DNA from: Desulfarculus baarsii DSM 2075 | GTDB taxonomy: Bacteria; Desulfobacterota; Desulfarculia; Desulfarculales; Desulfarculaceae | Assembly: GCF_000143965.1 (NCBI RefSeq) | Contig: NC_014365.1 | Location: 833,501 to 897,500, forward strand | Direction of reading: 5' to 3' | DNA: 64,000 nt | Translations under genes and position numbers: made by a program | In this document: positions 1 through 10,787 of the stretch, piece by piece | Numbering within the stretch: the stretch's first letter is position 1 | How the letters are laid out: each line of letters starts with the position of its first letter | Notes under the pieces: generated by a model | Told to the model about the DNA's origin: nothing | The model's database searches: none | What the model saw: only the letters and a program-made list of their open reading frames with translations

Positions 1-39
1 TCCGGCATCCTAACCCAGACGAGTTAACCAGATATCGCC

Positions 40-1446
<1,407 letters not shown>

Positions 1447-1473
1447 GCGGCCGGAGGCGGGGCGGGTTTGCTG

Positions 1474-1501
1474 TTGAAATGTGGCCGGGCGGCGCTATAA
1501 T
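1474..1501 (+). promoter_or_regulatory. Sigma-70-type promoter for rpmE
   Basis: TTGAAA (1474-1479), 16-base spacer, perfect TATAAT (1496-1501). It lies in the rho-rpmE gap, 36 bases before the rpmE start codon, so rpmE and the following genes can be transcribed independently of rho. Confidence 0.6.
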
Positions 1502-1537
1502 TCCACTTCTGGACAAACCCGGTCTTTGGAGACTGTG

Positions 1538-1834
1538 ATGAAAAACGATATCCATCCCAAGTACAACATGGTCAAGGTGCAGTGCGCCTGCGGCAACGAG
1601 TTCATCTCGGGCTCTACCAAGGGGGCCATCCGCGTGGAGATCTGCGCGGCCTGCCATCCGTTCTTCACCGGCAAGCAGAAGCTGGTGGACTCGGCCGGCC
1701 GCGTCGAGCGTTTCTATAAAAAATACGCTCACTTGCAGCAGTACAGCGGCAAGGCCGAAGAGCTCGAGGCCGAACGTCTGGCCAAGGCCGAGGCCGACGC
1801 CAAGCGGCGCGAGGCCGAAGGGGCCGAGGCCTAG
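1538..1834 (+). CDS. rpmE: 50S ribosomal protein L31 (zinc-binding type)
   Basis: A 98-residue L31, a protein of the large-subunit central protuberance. It starts [10 protein letters not shown] and carries the four-cysteine zinc pattern of the C+ form, CxC (CAC) near residue 16 and CxxC (CAAC) near residue 37. The C-terminal 25 residues are an Ala/Glu/Lys-rich tail beyond the usual L31 length of about 70. Start chosen at ATG 1538 because GGAG lies just upstream and the family N-terminus begins there. The rho-rpmE-DUF1385-prfA-prmC order is a common bacterial arrangement. Confidence 0.96.
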   Translation: MKNDIHPKYNMVKVQCACGNEFISGSTKGAIRVEICAACHPFFTGKQKLVDSAGRVERFYKKYAHLQQYSGKAEELEAERLAKAEADAKRREAEGAEA

Positions 1835-1860
1835 AGGCCATTGCATATCGGGTGCGAGCC

Positions 1861-2799
1861 ATGAAACCGGCAGCGGTGGGCGGCCAGGCGGTCATCGAGG
1901 GCGTGATGATGAAAGCGCCCGAGAGGCTCTGCGTGGCCGTGCGCCGTCCCGATGGCCAGATTTTGGTCAAAAACGATCCCTTCAACGGACTGGCCCGCCG
2001 CTGGCCGGCCCTGGGCTGGCCGTTTCTGCGCGGGCCGGTGATCCTGGGCGAGACCCTGGTCCTGGGCATGAAGGCCCTTTCGTTTTCGGCCCAGCAGGCC
2101 ATGGAAGACGAAGGCGAGCCGGTGAGCCCCTGGGCCATGGCCCTGACCATGCTGGTGGCGGTGGTGGTGGGCGTGGGCCTGTTCGTGGCCTTGCCCCACC
2201 TGGCCGCACTGTGGTTGGGCCGCCTGTCGGCCACGGGTTTTGACGAGACCAGCCTCTGGTTTCATCTGATCGACGGCGTGATCAAGGTCGGGCTGTTTTT
2301 GGCCTATATCTGGGCCATTGCCCTGATGCCCGATATCAAGCGTGTTTTCGAGTATCACGGCGCCGAGCACAAGGCCATCTATTGCTACGAATCCGGCGGC
2401 GAGTTGACCGTCGAGGCGGCGCGGGGCTATCCCCGGCTGCATCCGCGTTGTGGCACGGCCTTCATCCTGGTGGTGTTGGTGGTGTCGATCTTTTTCTTCG
2501 CGGCGCTGTTTCCGCTGTTGCCACGCCTGGCCGAGGCCGCCTGGCTCAACCAGGCCTTGCAGATCCTGCTGAAGGTGGGACTGATGCTGCCCATCGCCGG
2601 GCTGTCCTACGAGATCATCCGTCGGGCCGGCGACAGGGGGGCGCGGGGCGTCTGGGGCGCGCTTTTGTGGCCCGGCCTGCAATTGCAACGCATGACCACC
2701 CGCGAGCCCGATGACCGCCAGATCGAAATCGCCCTCTGCGCCCTGAAAGCCGCCGTCGCCACCGATCGAGCCGAAAAATCGTCCATTACCGTCCTGTAG
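1861..2799 (+). CDS. DUF1385 family membrane protein
   Basis: A 312-residue protein beginning [17 protein letters not shown], the conserved opening of the DUF1385 (YqhQ-like) family, whose role is not established. Hydrophobic membrane segments are visible around residues 80-120, 130-165 and 200-245. Between them lies the family motif [14 protein letters not shown] (about residues 161-174) followed by HPRCGTAFI, a His/Cys-rich stretch that could bind metal (inference). A GTG nine bases upstream is an alternative start. The gene sits between rpmE and prfA, the usual neighbourhood of this family, which hints at a link to translation or envelope but proves nothing. Confidence 0.85.
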   Translation: MKPAAVGGQAVIEGVMMKAPERLCVAVRRPDGQILVKNDPFNGLARRWPALGWPFLRGPVILGETLVLGMKALSFSAQQAMEDEGEPVSPWAMALTMLVAVVVGVGLFVALPHLAALWLGRLSATGFDETSLWFHLIDGVIKVGLFLAYIWAIALMPDIKRVFEYHGAEHKAIYCYESGGELTVEAARGYPRLHPRCGTAFILVVLVVSIFFFAALFPLLPRLAEAAWLNQALQILLKVGLMLPIAGLSYEIIRRAGDRGARGVWGALLWPGLQLQRMTTREPDDRQIEIALCALKAAVATDRAEKSSITVL

Positions 2800-2809
2800 G
2801 TGCCAAAAC

Positions 2810-3895
2810 ATGGCCATGAGCCCTGACCTGAAAGCCCGGTTGGAGGAGGTCGAAGCCCGTTTCAACGCCGTGGAGCGTGAACTGGCCGACCCCAACATCG
2901 TCGCCAACCAGGAAAATTTCATGAAACGAAGCAAGGAACACGCTGAGCTTTCGCAGCTTGTGGAGTGTTTCCGATCATATAACAAATACGAGCAGGAGCT
3001 GGAGCAGAACCGCCTGCTGATGGCCGACGACGACGAGGAGTTGGCCGCCCTGGCCGGCGTCGAGGTCGAGCAGGCCGAGACGGCCCTGGTCGATCTGGAG
3101 CAACGCATGCGCCTGCTGCTTTTGCCCCAGGATCCCCGCGACGAAAAAAACGTCGTGCTGGAGATCCGGGCTGGCACGGGTGGCGACGAGGCGGCGCTGT
3201 TCGCCGCCGAGCTGTTGCGCATGTATCTGCGCTATGCCGAGCTCAAGCGCTGGAAAACCGAGATACTTTCCCAGCATCCGACCAACGCCGGCGGCTTCAA
3301 GGAAGTCATCGCCCTGATCACTGGCCGGGGGGCCTACAGCCAGCTGAAGTATGAATCGGGCGCGCACCGCGTGCAGCGGGTGCCGGCCACAGAGAGCCAG
3401 GGCCGGGTGCACACCTCGGCGGTGACGGTGGCGGTGCTGCCCGAGGCCGACGAGGTGGAGGTCGACATCAAGCCCGAGGAGCTGCGCATCGACTATTTCC
3501 GTTCGTCGGGCCCCGGCGGCCAGCACGTCAACACCACCGACAGCGCCGTGCGCATCACCCACCTGCCCACCGGTTTGGTGGTCAGCTGCCAGGACGAAAA
3601 GAGCCAGCACAAGAACAAGGCCAAGGCCCTCAAGGTGTTGGCCGCCCGCCTGTTGGAAAAGATGGAGCAGGAACAGCAAGCCGCCCTGGCCGCCAACCGC
3701 CGCAGCCAAGTCGGTTCGGGCGACCGCTCCGAACGCATCCGCACCTACAACTTCCCCCAGGGCCGCGTCACCGATCATCGCATCGGCCTGACCATCTACA
3801 AGCTCGAGGAGGTGCTGGTGGGCGAATTGGAGCTGATCATCCCCCATCTGGTGGCGTACTTCCAGGCCGAGGCCCTGAAGTCGTCCGCGGCGTGA
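2810..3895 (+). CDS. prfA: Peptide chain release factor 1
   Basis: Release factor that reads UAA and UAG and triggers peptidyl-tRNA hydrolysis. The 361-residue protein has the codon-recognition tripeptide P192-A193-T194 that marks RF1 rather than RF2, and the catalytic GGQ motif at residues 236-238 in [15 protein letters not shown]. The length matches the family. ATG 2816 is an equally possible start two codons in. The gene is followed within 6 bases by prmC, whose product methylates the Gln of GGQ. Confidence 0.97.
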   Translation: MAMSPDLKARLEEVEARFNAVERELADPNIVANQENFMKRSKEHAELSQLVECFRSYNKYEQELEQNRLLMADDDEELAALAGVEVEQAETALVDLEQRMRLLLLPQDPRDEKNVVLEIRAGTGGDEAALFAAELLRMYLRYAELKRWKTEILSQHPTNAGGFKEVIALITGRGAYSQLKYESGAHRVQRVPATESQGRVHTSAVTVAVLPEADEVEVDIKPEELRIDYFRSSGPGGQHVNTTDSAVRITHLPTGLVVSCQDEKSQHKNKAKALKVLAARLLEKMEQEQQAALAANRRSQVGSGDRSERIRTYNFPQGRVTDHRIGLTIYKLEEVLVGELELIIPHLVAYFQAEALKSSAA

Positions 3896-3901
3896 GCGGC
3901 G

Positions 3902-4777
3902 ATGGAGGAACTCTGGACCATCCGCCGGCTGGGCCAGTGGGCCACGGAATACCTGACCCGCCACGGGGTGGAGTCGCCGCGATCCTCGGCCGAGCTGTTG
4001 CTGTCCCAGGTTCTGGGCCTGGAGCGCATCGGGCTCTACCTTGATTTCGACCGGCCGCTGACCAAGGACGAACTGGCTGGTTTTAAAGCGCTTTTGCTGC
4101 GCCGTCGCGCCCACGAGCCGGTGGCCTACATCCGTGGCAAGCGCGAATTTTTTGGCCTGGAGCTGGCCGTGGGGCCGGGCGTGCTGATCCCCCGGCCCGA
4201 GACCGAGCTTTTGGTCGAGCGCGGCGTGGCCCTGCTGGCCCAGGCCGAGCGGCCCAAGATCCTCGACCTGTGCACCGGTGGCGGGGCGGTGGCCCTGGCC
4301 CTGGCCAGCCAACTGCCCACGGCCCGCGTGCTGGCCTGCGACATCTCGGCCCAGGCCCTGGCCTACGCCCGGCAAAACGCCCAGGCCCTGGGCCTGGAGG
4401 AGCGCGTGAGCTTCCTGCAAGGCCCGCTGTGGGAGCCGGTGGCGGCCACGGGCGGCTTTTTCGATCTGATCACCGCCAACCCGCCCTATGTGACCAGCGG
4501 CGAGTGGCCGTGCCTGCCGCCGGACGTGCGCGATCACGAACCGCGCCTGGCCCTGGAGGCCGGGCCCGAGGGCCTGGACGTGATCGGGCCGATCATCGTC
4601 GGCAGCCGGGCATTTTTGCGGCCGCTGGCCTGGCTGTTGGTGGAGATCGGCGCGGGACAGGGGCCGGCCGTGATGGCCCTGGCCCAGGCGGCGGGCATTT
4701 TTTCGCGCATCGAGTTGCTGAGGGATCTGGCGGGCATGGACCGGGTCTTGGCCTGTGAAAGGGGAGACTATGGATAA
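3902..4777 (+). CDS. prmC: Release factor glutamine N5-methyltransferase
   Basis: SAM-dependent enzyme that methylates Gln of the GGQ motif of release factors. The 291-residue product has an N-terminal helical domain and a Rossmann methyltransferase domain with the SAM-binding stretch ILDLCTGGGAVALALA (about residues 119-134) and the catalytic NPPY at 193-196. Length is normal. It follows prfA directly, the standard pairing, and its last 8 bases overlap the murA start. Confidence 0.96.
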   Translation: MEELWTIRRLGQWATEYLTRHGVESPRSSAELLLSQVLGLERIGLYLDFDRPLTKDELAGFKALLLRRRAHEPVAYIRGKREFFGLELAVGPGVLIPRPETELLVERGVALLAQAERPKILDLCTGGGAVALALASQLPTARVLACDISAQALAYARQNAQALGLEERVSFLQGPLWEPVAATGGFFDLITANPPYVTSGEWPCLPPDVRDHEPRLALEAGPEGLDVIGPIIVGSRAFLRPLAWLLVEIGAGQGPAVMALAQAAGIFSRIELLRDLAGMDRVLACERGDYG

Positions 4778-6044
4778 GCTGATCATCGAGGGCGGCCGGC
4801 CGCTGGTGGGCCGGGTGCGCGTCAGCGGGGCCAAGAACGCCACCTTGCCGCTGATGGCCGCCTGCCTGCTCACCGGCGGGCGCAACCGCCTGCGCAATGT
4901 GCCCAACCTGCGCGACGTGGGCACCATGGCCGCGTTGTTGCGTGAACTGGGCGCCCACGTGGATGAAAGGCCCGGCGAACTGACCATCGACACCGCCCGC
5001 GCCGAGGGCGACGAGTGCCCCTACGAGTTGGTCAAGACCATGCGGGCCTCGGTGCTGGCCCTGGGGCCGATGGTGGCCCGCTCGGGTCGGGGCCGTGTCA
5101 GCCTGCCCGGCGGCTGCGCCATTGGCGAGCGGCCCATCGATCAGCACCTCAAGGGCCTGGAGGCCATGGGCTGCCGCATCGAGTTGGAGGGCGGCTATGT
5201 CCAGGCCAGGGCCAAGCGGCTTAAAGGGGCCGAGATCACCTTTGATCTGATCACCGTCACCGGCACCGAAAACATCATGATGGCCGCCACCCTGGCCCAG
5301 GGCCGCACGGTGCTGCGCAACGCCGCCCGCGAGCCCGAGGTCGTCGATCTGGCCCAGGCCCTCAACGGGGCCGGGGCGCGCATCGAGGGCGCGGGCGACT
5401 CCATCGTGACCATCGACGGCGTCGATGGCTTGGGGTCCATCGATCACGCCGTGATGCCCGACCGCATCGAGGCCGGCACTTTCATGATGGCCGCCGGCGT
5501 GACCAGGGGCGAGTTGACCATCGAAAACGCCCAGATGGAGCACCTGACCGCCGTGGTGGCCAAGCTCAAGGAGGCGGGCCTGCGCTTTCAGCAGACGCCC
5601 AAGGGCCTGGTGGTCAGCGCCCGCCGCGCGCCCAGGCCGGTCAGTGTGATCACCGGGCCGTATCCGGGCTTTCCCACCGATCTACAGGCCCAGTTCATGG
5701 CCTTGATGACCCTGTGCAACGGCAGCGCCGTGATTCAGGAGACGATCTTTGAAAACCGCCTGATGCACGTGCCGGAGCTGCGCCGCCTGGGGGCCGAGAT
5801 CGAGTGCGGCGGCAACACCGCCGTGGTCAAGGGCGTGCGCAAGCTCTCGGGCGCGCCGGTGATGGCCACCGACCTGCGGGCCTCGGCCTGCCTGGTGCTG
5901 GCCGGCCTGGCCGCCGGCGGCCAGACGCACATCAGCCGGGTTTATCACCTGGACCGGGGCTACGAGCGCATCGACCAGAAACTGATCAACGCCGGGGCCA
6001 CGGTGCGCCGCGAGTCGGAGCCGGGGCCGGGCAAGGCGCACTGA
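4770..6044 (+). CDS. murA: UDP-N-acetylglucosamine 1-carboxyvinyltransferase
   Basis: Catalyses the first committed step of peptidoglycan synthesis, transferring enolpyruvate from PEP to UDP-GlcNAc. The 424-residue protein starts [24 protein letters not shown] and holds the active-site loop Cys at residue 116 ([13 protein letters not shown]), the residue targeted by fosfomycin; an Asp there would give resistance, but this is the sensitive Cys form. Start at ATG 4770 fits GGGGAG upstream. It overlaps prmC by 8 bases, so the two are probably co-translated. Confidence 0.97.
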   Translation: MDKLIIEGGRPLVGRVRVSGAKNATLPLMAACLLTGGRNRLRNVPNLRDVGTMAALLRELGAHVDERPGELTIDTARAEGDECPYELVKTMRASVLALGPMVARSGRGRVSLPGGCAIGERPIDQHLKGLEAMGCRIELEGGYVQARAKRLKGAEITFDLITVTGTENIMMAATLAQGRTVLRNAAREPEVVDLAQALNGAGARIEGAGDSIVTIDGVDGLGSIDHAVMPDRIEAGTFMMAAGVTRGELTIENAQMEHLTAVVAKLKEAGLRFQQTPKGLVVSARRAPRPVSVITGPYPGFPTDLQAQFMALMTLCNGSAVIQETIFENRLMHVPELRRLGAEIECGGNTAVVKGVRKLSGAPVMATDLRASACLVLAGLAAGGQTHISRVYHLDRGYERIDQKLINAGATVRRESEPGPGKAH

Positions 6045-6080
6045 AAAGGGTGCGAATGACCCCGGTCGGTGGAGGAGATA

Positions 6081-6109
6081 TTGCCACGGCGGCCGGGCCG
6101 TGTTATCTT
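6081..6109 (+). promoter_or_regulatory. Candidate sigma-70 promoter for rpsB
   Basis: TTGCCA (6081-6086) and TATCTT (6104-6109) with a 17-base spacer, about 105 bases before the rpsB start. Matches are partial, but the position after the murA stop and ahead of a ribosomal-protein gene is sensible. Confidence 0.45.
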
Positions 6110-6220
6110 TGTGCGATTTTTTAACCCACACGCCCCCCGACGCGGGCCCTGTGCCGGTTGCCCGGTGATGGCCGCGCGGATGAAAGGGGCGGAGGCAAAA
6201 CAGAAAGAGGAGGCTACCCG

Positions 6221-7042
6221 ATGGCTTATGTCACCATGAGGCAGCTTCTGGAGGCGGGCGTCCACTTCGGCCACCACACCGGCCGCTGGAACCCCAAGAT
6301 GCGCGGCTATATCTTCGGCGCGCGCAACGGCATCCACATTGTCGACCTCCAGAAGACCGTCAAGCTTTTCCGCGACGCCTACGACGCGGTGGTCAAGGCC
6401 GTGTCCCGGGGCGGCGACGTGCTCTTCGTGGGCACCAAGCGCCAGGCCGCCGACATCGTCATGGAAGAAGCCAGGCGCTGCGGCATGTACTACGTCAACC
6501 ACCGTTGGTTGGGCGGCATGCTCACCAACTTCCAGACGATCAAAAAATCCATCGACCGCTACAAGTGGCTCGAGGGCATCATCGCCGACGGCACCATCGA
6601 CAACTACCCCAAGAAAGAGGCCATCGGGCTGCGCCGCGAGCTGGAGAAGCTGGAGCTCAACCTGGGCGGCATCAAGGACATGACCCGGCTGCCCTCGGTC
6701 ATCTTCATCGTCGACATCCGCAAGGAGCGCATCGCCGTCAGCGAGGCCAAACGACTGGGCATCCCCACCGTGGCCATCGTCGACACCAACTGCGACCCCG
6801 ACAACATCGACTACGTCATCCCCGGCAACGATGACGCCATCCGGGCTATCCGCCTGATGTGCTCCAAGGTCGCCGAGGCCACCATGGAGGGCCTGGCCCT
6901 GCGCGATCAGCGCGGCGCCGATCGGGCCGCCCGCGCCGATGGCGTGGACATGCAGATGGAAGTGCCAGGGCTGACCGTGGGCCGCGCCGACGAAGAAGGC
7001 GGCCCCGAGATCATCCGCAAAGGCGACGGCCCGGAGGCCTGA
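6221..7042 (+). CDS. rpsB: 30S ribosomal protein S2
   Basis: A 273-residue S2, which binds the small-subunit body late in assembly and helps anchor S1. It opens [27 protein letters not shown], a near-perfect family N-terminus, and contains [14 protein letters not shown] and the [14 protein letters not shown] segment. AGAGGAGG at 6206-6213 sets the start at ATG 6221. A tail of about 35 residues follows the globular domain. It is followed by tsf, as in most bacteria. Confidence 0.98.
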   Translation: MAYVTMRQLLEAGVHFGHHTGRWNPKMRGYIFGARNGIHIVDLQKTVKLFRDAYDAVVKAVSRGGDVLFVGTKRQAADIVMEEARRCGMYYVNHRWLGGMLTNFQTIKKSIDRYKWLEGIIADGTIDNYPKKEAIGLRRELEKLELNLGGIKDMTRLPSVIFIVDIRKERIAVSEAKRLGIPTVAIVDTNCDPDNIDYVIPGNDDAIRAIRLMCSKVAEATMEGLALRDQRGADRAARADGVDMQMEVPGLTVGRADEEGGPEIIRKGDGPEA

Positions 7043-7076
7043 GCGCCCGGCCCGCGCCGTTTTTTCAGATTAACGC

Positions 7077-7114
7077 CTGGTCCCGGACCGGCCTGCGCCG
7101 GCCTCCGGGACTGG
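7077..7114 (+). promoter_or_regulatory. Long hairpin in the rpsB-tsf gap (possible attenuator)
   Basis: An 11-bp outer stem pairs 7077-7087 with 7104-7114 (core TCCCGGA/TCCGGGA plus G-U wobbles), stacked on an inner CCGGC/GCCGG stem with a CTGC loop. No T-run follows, so it is not a complete intrinsic terminator. It lies 20 bases before the tsf start and could modulate transcript stability or the rpsB:tsf ratio, as the intercistronic hairpin does in E. coli; that role is inferred. Confidence 0.6.
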
Positions 7115-7134
7115 TCTTGATAAGGAGTGACACC

Positions 7135-7734
7135 GTGGAAATCTCCGTCGCCGACATCAAAAAGCTGCGCGAGAAGACCAACGCCGGCATGATGGACTGC
7201 AAAAAGGCCCTGACCGAGTGCGGGGGCGACATGGAAAAGGCCGTGGACTGGCTGCGCCAGAAGGGCCTTTCCGTGGCGGCCAAGCGGGCCGACCGCGAGG
7301 CCCTGGAAGGCCAGGTGGCCTGCTACATCCACGCCGGCGGCAAGCTGGGCGTGATGGTCGAGGTCAACTGCGAGACCGACTTCAGCGCCAAGACCGACGA
7401 GTTCAGCCAGTTCGCCCGCGACGTGGCCATGCACATCGCCGCGGTCAACCCGCTGTGCGTCTCCGAGGAACAACTGGACCCGGCCGTGGTCGAGCGCGAG
7501 CGGGCCATCTACCGCCAGCAGGCCCTGGAGCAGGGCAAGCCCGAGAAGATCCTCGACAAGATCATCGAGGGCAAGATGGCCAAGTTCGTCTCCGAGTCTT
7601 GTCTGCTCAGCCAGGCCTTTGTCAAGGACACCGACAAGACCATCGCCGACCTGCTCAACGAACTGCGGGCCAAGACCGGCGAGAACGTGCAGATCCGTCG
7701 CTTCGCGCGGTTCGTGCTGGGCGAGCAGGCCTGA
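7135..7734 (+). CDS. tsf: Elongation factor Ts
   Basis: Nucleotide-exchange factor for EF-Tu. The 199-residue product begins MEISVADIKKLREKTNAGMM and has the N-terminal UBA-like domain with the TNAGMMDCKKAL motif, then one dimerisation domain with CETDFSAKTDEF. It is the short form of EF-Ts (about 200 residues, not the 280 of E. coli). GTG 7135 is the start: AAGGAG lies 8 bases upstream and the family sequence begins there. Confidence 0.96.
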   Translation: MEISVADIKKLREKTNAGMMDCKKALTECGGDMEKAVDWLRQKGLSVAAKRADREALEGQVACYIHAGGKLGVMVEVNCETDFSAKTDEFSQFARDVAMHIAAVNPLCVSEEQLDPAVVERERAIYRQQALEQGKPEKILDKIIEGKMAKFVSESCLLSQAFVKDTDKTIADLLNELRAKTGENVQIRRFARFVLGEQA

Positions 7735-7793
7735 GGTCGGGCCGTCGCCCGCCTTTGCTGGCGTTTTTCGCCGTGAACGCCTATGATGACCCA

Positions 7794-7828
7794 ACGACCG
7801 CCGGACGTGCGTCGCGCCCGGCGGTCGT
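7794..7828 (+). promoter_or_regulatory. Perfect 11-bp inverted repeat in the tsf-pyrH gap
   Basis: ACGACCGCCGG at 7794-7804 pairs exactly with CCGGCGGTCGT at 7818-7828 around a 13-base loop. No T-tract follows. Like the rpsB-tsf hairpin it is a plausible partial terminator or RNA-stability element between co-transcribed genes. Confidence 0.55.
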
Positions 7829-7882
7829 CGATCCCGTTTCCGCGTTTGCGCGGGGTCGGCAGTATGTCTGAAGGAGGGTTTC

Positions 7883-8602
7883 GTGGCGCGAAAAGCCGCC
7901 TATAATCGGGTGCTTCTCAAGATCAGCGGCGAGGCGCTGATGGGCGAGGCCGACTTTGGCATCTCGCCCCAGGTGCTGCAGTTCGTGGCCGATGAATTGG
8001 TCCAGGCCCTGGCCTGCGAGGTGCAGGTTGGCGTGGTCATCGGCGGCGGCAACATCTTCCGCGGCGTCAGCGACAGCGCCCGCGGCATGGACCGCGTGCA
8101 GGCCGACCACATGGGCATGCTGGCCACGGTGATCAACTCGCTGGCCCTGCAAGACGCCATGGAGCAGCGCGACGTGCCCACCAGGGTCATGAGCGCCATC
8201 AGCGTGCCCCAGGCCGCCGAGCCCTACATCCGCCGCCGCGCCGTGCGTCACATGGAAAAAAACCGCCTGGTCATCTTCGCCGCCGGCACGGGCAACCCCT
8301 TTTTCAGCACCGACACCGCCGCGGCCCTGCGGGCCAAGGAGATCGGCGCGGAGGTGCTTTTGAAGGCCACCAAGGTCGACGGCATCTACGACTGCGACCC
8401 GGTGAAAAACCCCGGCGCCAACAAGCTGGAGCTGCTGACCTACGACGACGTGCTGACCCGGCACCTCAAGTTCATGGACGCCACGGCCATTTCGCTGGCC
8501 GGCGACAATGACCTGCCGGTCATCGTATTCGACCTGATGAAGCCCGGCAACATCCGGCGGGTGCTCATGGGCGAGCAGCTCGGCTCCCGCGTGGAGGGAT
8601 GA
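7883..8602 (+). CDS. pyrH: Uridylate kinase
   Basis: UMP kinase of the amino-acid kinase fold, making UDP for nucleic acid and envelope precursors. The 239-residue protein begins [21 protein letters not shown] and shows the GGGNIFRG phosphate loop (about residues 52-59) and [16 protein letters not shown]. Start GTG 7883 follows AAGGAGGG. It overlaps frr by 4 bases (ATGA), and the tsf-pyrH-frr order is highly conserved. Confidence 0.97.
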   Translation: MARKAAYNRVLLKISGEALMGEADFGISPQVLQFVADELVQALACEVQVGVVIGGGNIFRGVSDSARGMDRVQADHMGMLATVINSLALQDAMEQRDVPTRVMSAISVPQAAEPYIRRRAVRHMEKNRLVIFAAGTGNPFFSTDTAAALRAKEIGAEVLLKATKVDGIYDCDPVKNPGANKLELLTYDDVLTRHLKFMDATAISLAGDNDLPVIVFDLMKPGNIRRVLMGEQLGSRVEG

Positions 8603-9162
8603 GCGTGATCGACGACACCAAAAACGAAGCCAAGGAACGCATGCACAAGGCCATCGAGGCCCTCAAGCGCGATTTCAGCCGCGTGCGCACCGGTCGGGCC
8701 ACGCCCACCATCCTCGACGGCGTGCGCGCCGATTACTACGGCCAGCCCACGCCGCTCAACCAGATGGCCGGCATCTCGGTGCCCGAGGCCCGGCTGATCG
8801 TGATCCAGCCGTGGGATCCCAAGAGCTGCGAGCTCATCGAAAAGGCCATCCTGGCCAGCGATCTGGGCCTGACGCCCCAGAGCGACGGCAAGGTCGTGCG
8901 CATCAATTTCCCGCCCCTGACCCAGGAGCGCCGCAAGGACTTGGCCAAGCTCGTGCGCAAGATGGCCGAGGAGGCCAAGGTGGCCGTGCGCGCCGCCCGC
9001 CGCGACGCCAACGAGATGCTCAAGGAATTCAAGAAGGAAGGCGAAATCAGCGAGGACGACGCCTTCCGCGGCCAAGAGGAAATCCAAAAGACCACCGACG
9101 ACTTCATCAAGAAAGTCGACGAGACGTTGGCCGAAAAAGAAAAAGAAATCATGGAGTTCTAG
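8599..9162 (+). CDS. frr: Ribosome recycling factor
   Basis: Splits post-termination ribosomes together with EF-G. The 187-residue product has the family's [15 protein letters not shown] region near residues 30-45 and the coiled-coil C-terminal half with [24 protein letters not shown]-type sequence. Length is standard (185). The start codon overlaps the pyrH stop. Confidence 0.97.
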   Translation: MSVIDDTKNEAKERMHKAIEALKRDFSRVRTGRATPTILDGVRADYYGQPTPLNQMAGISVPEARLIVIQPWDPKSCELIEKAILASDLGLTPQSDGKVVRINFPPLTQERRKDLAKLVRKMAEEAKVAVRAARRDANEMLKEFKKEGEISEDDAFRGQEEIQKTTDDFIKKVDETLAEKEKEIMEF

Positions 9163-9190
9163 CTCCGCTGGCGCGGGTGGATCGATCCTG

Positions 9191-9970
9191 ATGACCAAGG
9201 AGCCAAACCTGAGCGACCTGGAGTCGCGGCTGGACAAAAGCAGCCTGCCCCGCCACGTGGCCGTGATCATGGACGGCAACGGCCGCTGGGCCCAGCGTCA
9301 GGGCCTGCCCCGCGTGCGCGGCCACGAGGCCGGCGCCGAAAGCGTGCGCGCGGTGGTGCGCACCTGCCGCCGCCTGGGCGTCGAAGCCCTGACCCTCTAC
9401 GCCTTCAGCGAGGAAAACTGGGCCCGGCCCAAGGCCGAGGTGGCCGCCCTGTGGAAGCTGCTGGGCCGTTTCCTCAAGCAGGAGCGGGCCGAGATGCTCG
9501 CCCAGGGCATCCGCCTCAACGCCATCGGCTCTTTGCACAAGCTGCCCACGGCCACCGCCCAGGCCCTGCGAAAGGTCATGGCCGACACCGCCGGCGGTCG
9601 CCAGATGGTCCTGACCCTGGCCCTTTCCTATGGCGGCCGGCAAGAGCTGACCGAGGCCGCCCACCGCTTGTGTAGACGCGTGGCCGCTGGCCAACTGCGG
9701 CCCGAGGACGTCGACGAGGCGGCCGTGGCCGCCAGCCTGTACACCCACGATCTGCCCGATGTCGATTTTCTCATCCGCACCAGCGGCGAACTGCGCGTGA
9801 GCAACTTTTTGCTGTGGCAGATGGCCTACGCCGAGTTCTACTTCACCGAGCTGCATTTTCCCGATTTCCGCGAGGCCGCCCTGGTCGAGGCCCTGACCGA
9901 GTACGCCCGGCGGCAGCGGCGCTTCGGCCAGACCGGCCAGCAAGTGGAGGAGGCCGCTCGTGGCCGCTGA
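9191..9970 (+). CDS. uppS: Isoprenyl transferase (undecaprenyl diphosphate synthase)
   Basis: Cis-prenyltransferase that makes the C55 lipid carrier for peptidoglycan. The 259-residue protein contains the signature HVAVIMDGNGRWAQRQGLPR with catalytic Asp 28, then GHEAGAES, LYAFSEENWARP and the C-terminal DFLIRTSGELRVSNFLLWQ. The residues before HVAV are longer than usual. It overlaps cdsA by 11 bases, the usual uppS-cdsA-dxr-rseP order. Confidence 0.96.
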   Translation: MTKEPNLSDLESRLDKSSLPRHVAVIMDGNGRWAQRQGLPRVRGHEAGAESVRAVVRTCRRLGVEALTLYAFSEENWARPKAEVAALWKLLGRFLKQERAEMLAQGIRLNAIGSLHKLPTATAQALRKVMADTAGGRQMVLTLALSYGGRQELTEAAHRLCRRVAAGQLRPEDVDEAAVAASLYTHDLPDVDFLIRTSGELRVSNFLLWQMAYAEFYFTELHFPDFREAALVEALTEYARRQRRFGQTGQQVEEAARGR

Positions 9971-10787
9971 GCCCGTCAAATCCCGCTGGGCCGACCTGGG
10001 CCTGCGCGTGGCCACGGGGCTGGTGCTGTTTGTGGGCATCGTGCTGCTGATCATGCTGGCCCCGCTGGCGGCGCTTGCCGGGCTGGTGGCGCTGGTGGCG
10101 ATGCTGGGCATGGGCGAGCTGCTGCGCATGACCACGGCCGGTCGCTGGGGCCTGGCGGAGTTCGCCGCGCTGGGCCTGGCCGCGGCCTTGCCGCTGTGCG
10201 CGCTGTTGGGCGGGGCCGGGTTGGCCGCCGGGCTGCTGGTGGCGCTGCTGGCCAGCTCGATCGCGGCGGTGTTGGCCGGCGACGACCTGGACCTGGCCTG
10301 GGACAAGATGACCCGCCGTTTCTGGGACGTGGCCTATTGCGGCGGTTTGCTGGCCTGCGTGTTGCCCCTGGCGGCCTTGCCCGGCGGCCGGGTGCTGGTG
10401 ATCTTTTGCATCATCAGCGTGGCCGCCGCCGACGTGGGGGCCTATTTCGCCGGGCATCAATTTGGCCGGCGCAAGCTGGCCCCGCGCATCTCGCCGGGCA
10501 AGACCATCGAAGGCCTGATCGGCGGGGCGCTGCTGTCTTTCGCGGTGGGCGGGGCCTTCGCGGCGCTGTGGCTGGCCGACACTATCTGGTGGTTGGGCGG
10601 CCTGGTGGGCCTGGTTCTGGGCCTGGTCAGCGTGGGCGGCGATCTGCTGGAGTCTTCGCTCAAGCGCCAGGCCGGCGTCAAGGACTCCAGCGGCCTGCTG
10701 CCCGGCCACGGCGGCGTGCTCGACCGCATCGACGGCCACGTCACCGCCTTTCCGCTGTTTCTGCTGATCCGGGTGATCTGGTGGTGA
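9960..10787 (+). CDS. cdsA: Phosphatidate cytidylyltransferase
   Basis: Makes CDP-diacylglycerol from phosphatidic acid and CTP, the precursor for pssA and psd further down the window. This 275-residue polytopic membrane protein ends with the CDS signature SSLKRQAGVKDSSGLLPGHG followed by GVLDRIDG (about residues 225-255). Several hydrophobic spans occupy residues 18-125 and 190-225. Start GTG 9960 lies inside uppS; the stop overlaps the dxr start. Confidence 0.95.
   Translation: MAAEPVKSRWADLGLRVATGLVLFVGIVLLIMLAPLAALAGLVALVAMLGMGELLRMTTAGRWGLAEFAALGLAAALPLCALLGGAGLAAGLLVALLASSIAAVLAGDDLDLAWDKMTRRFWDVAYCGGLLACVLPLAALPGGRVLVIFCIISVAAADVGAYFAGHQFGRRKLAPRISPGKTIEGLIGGALLSFAVGGAFAALWLADTIWWLGGLVGLVLGLVSVGGDLLESSLKRQAGVKDSSGLLPGHGGVLDRIDGHVTAFPLFLLIRVIWW

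Noticed and set aside
7043-7066. T6 run after rpsB as an intrinsic terminator
   Set aside because: The GC-rich sequence before it does not form a convincing uninterrupted stem, and the better hairpin lies downstream.
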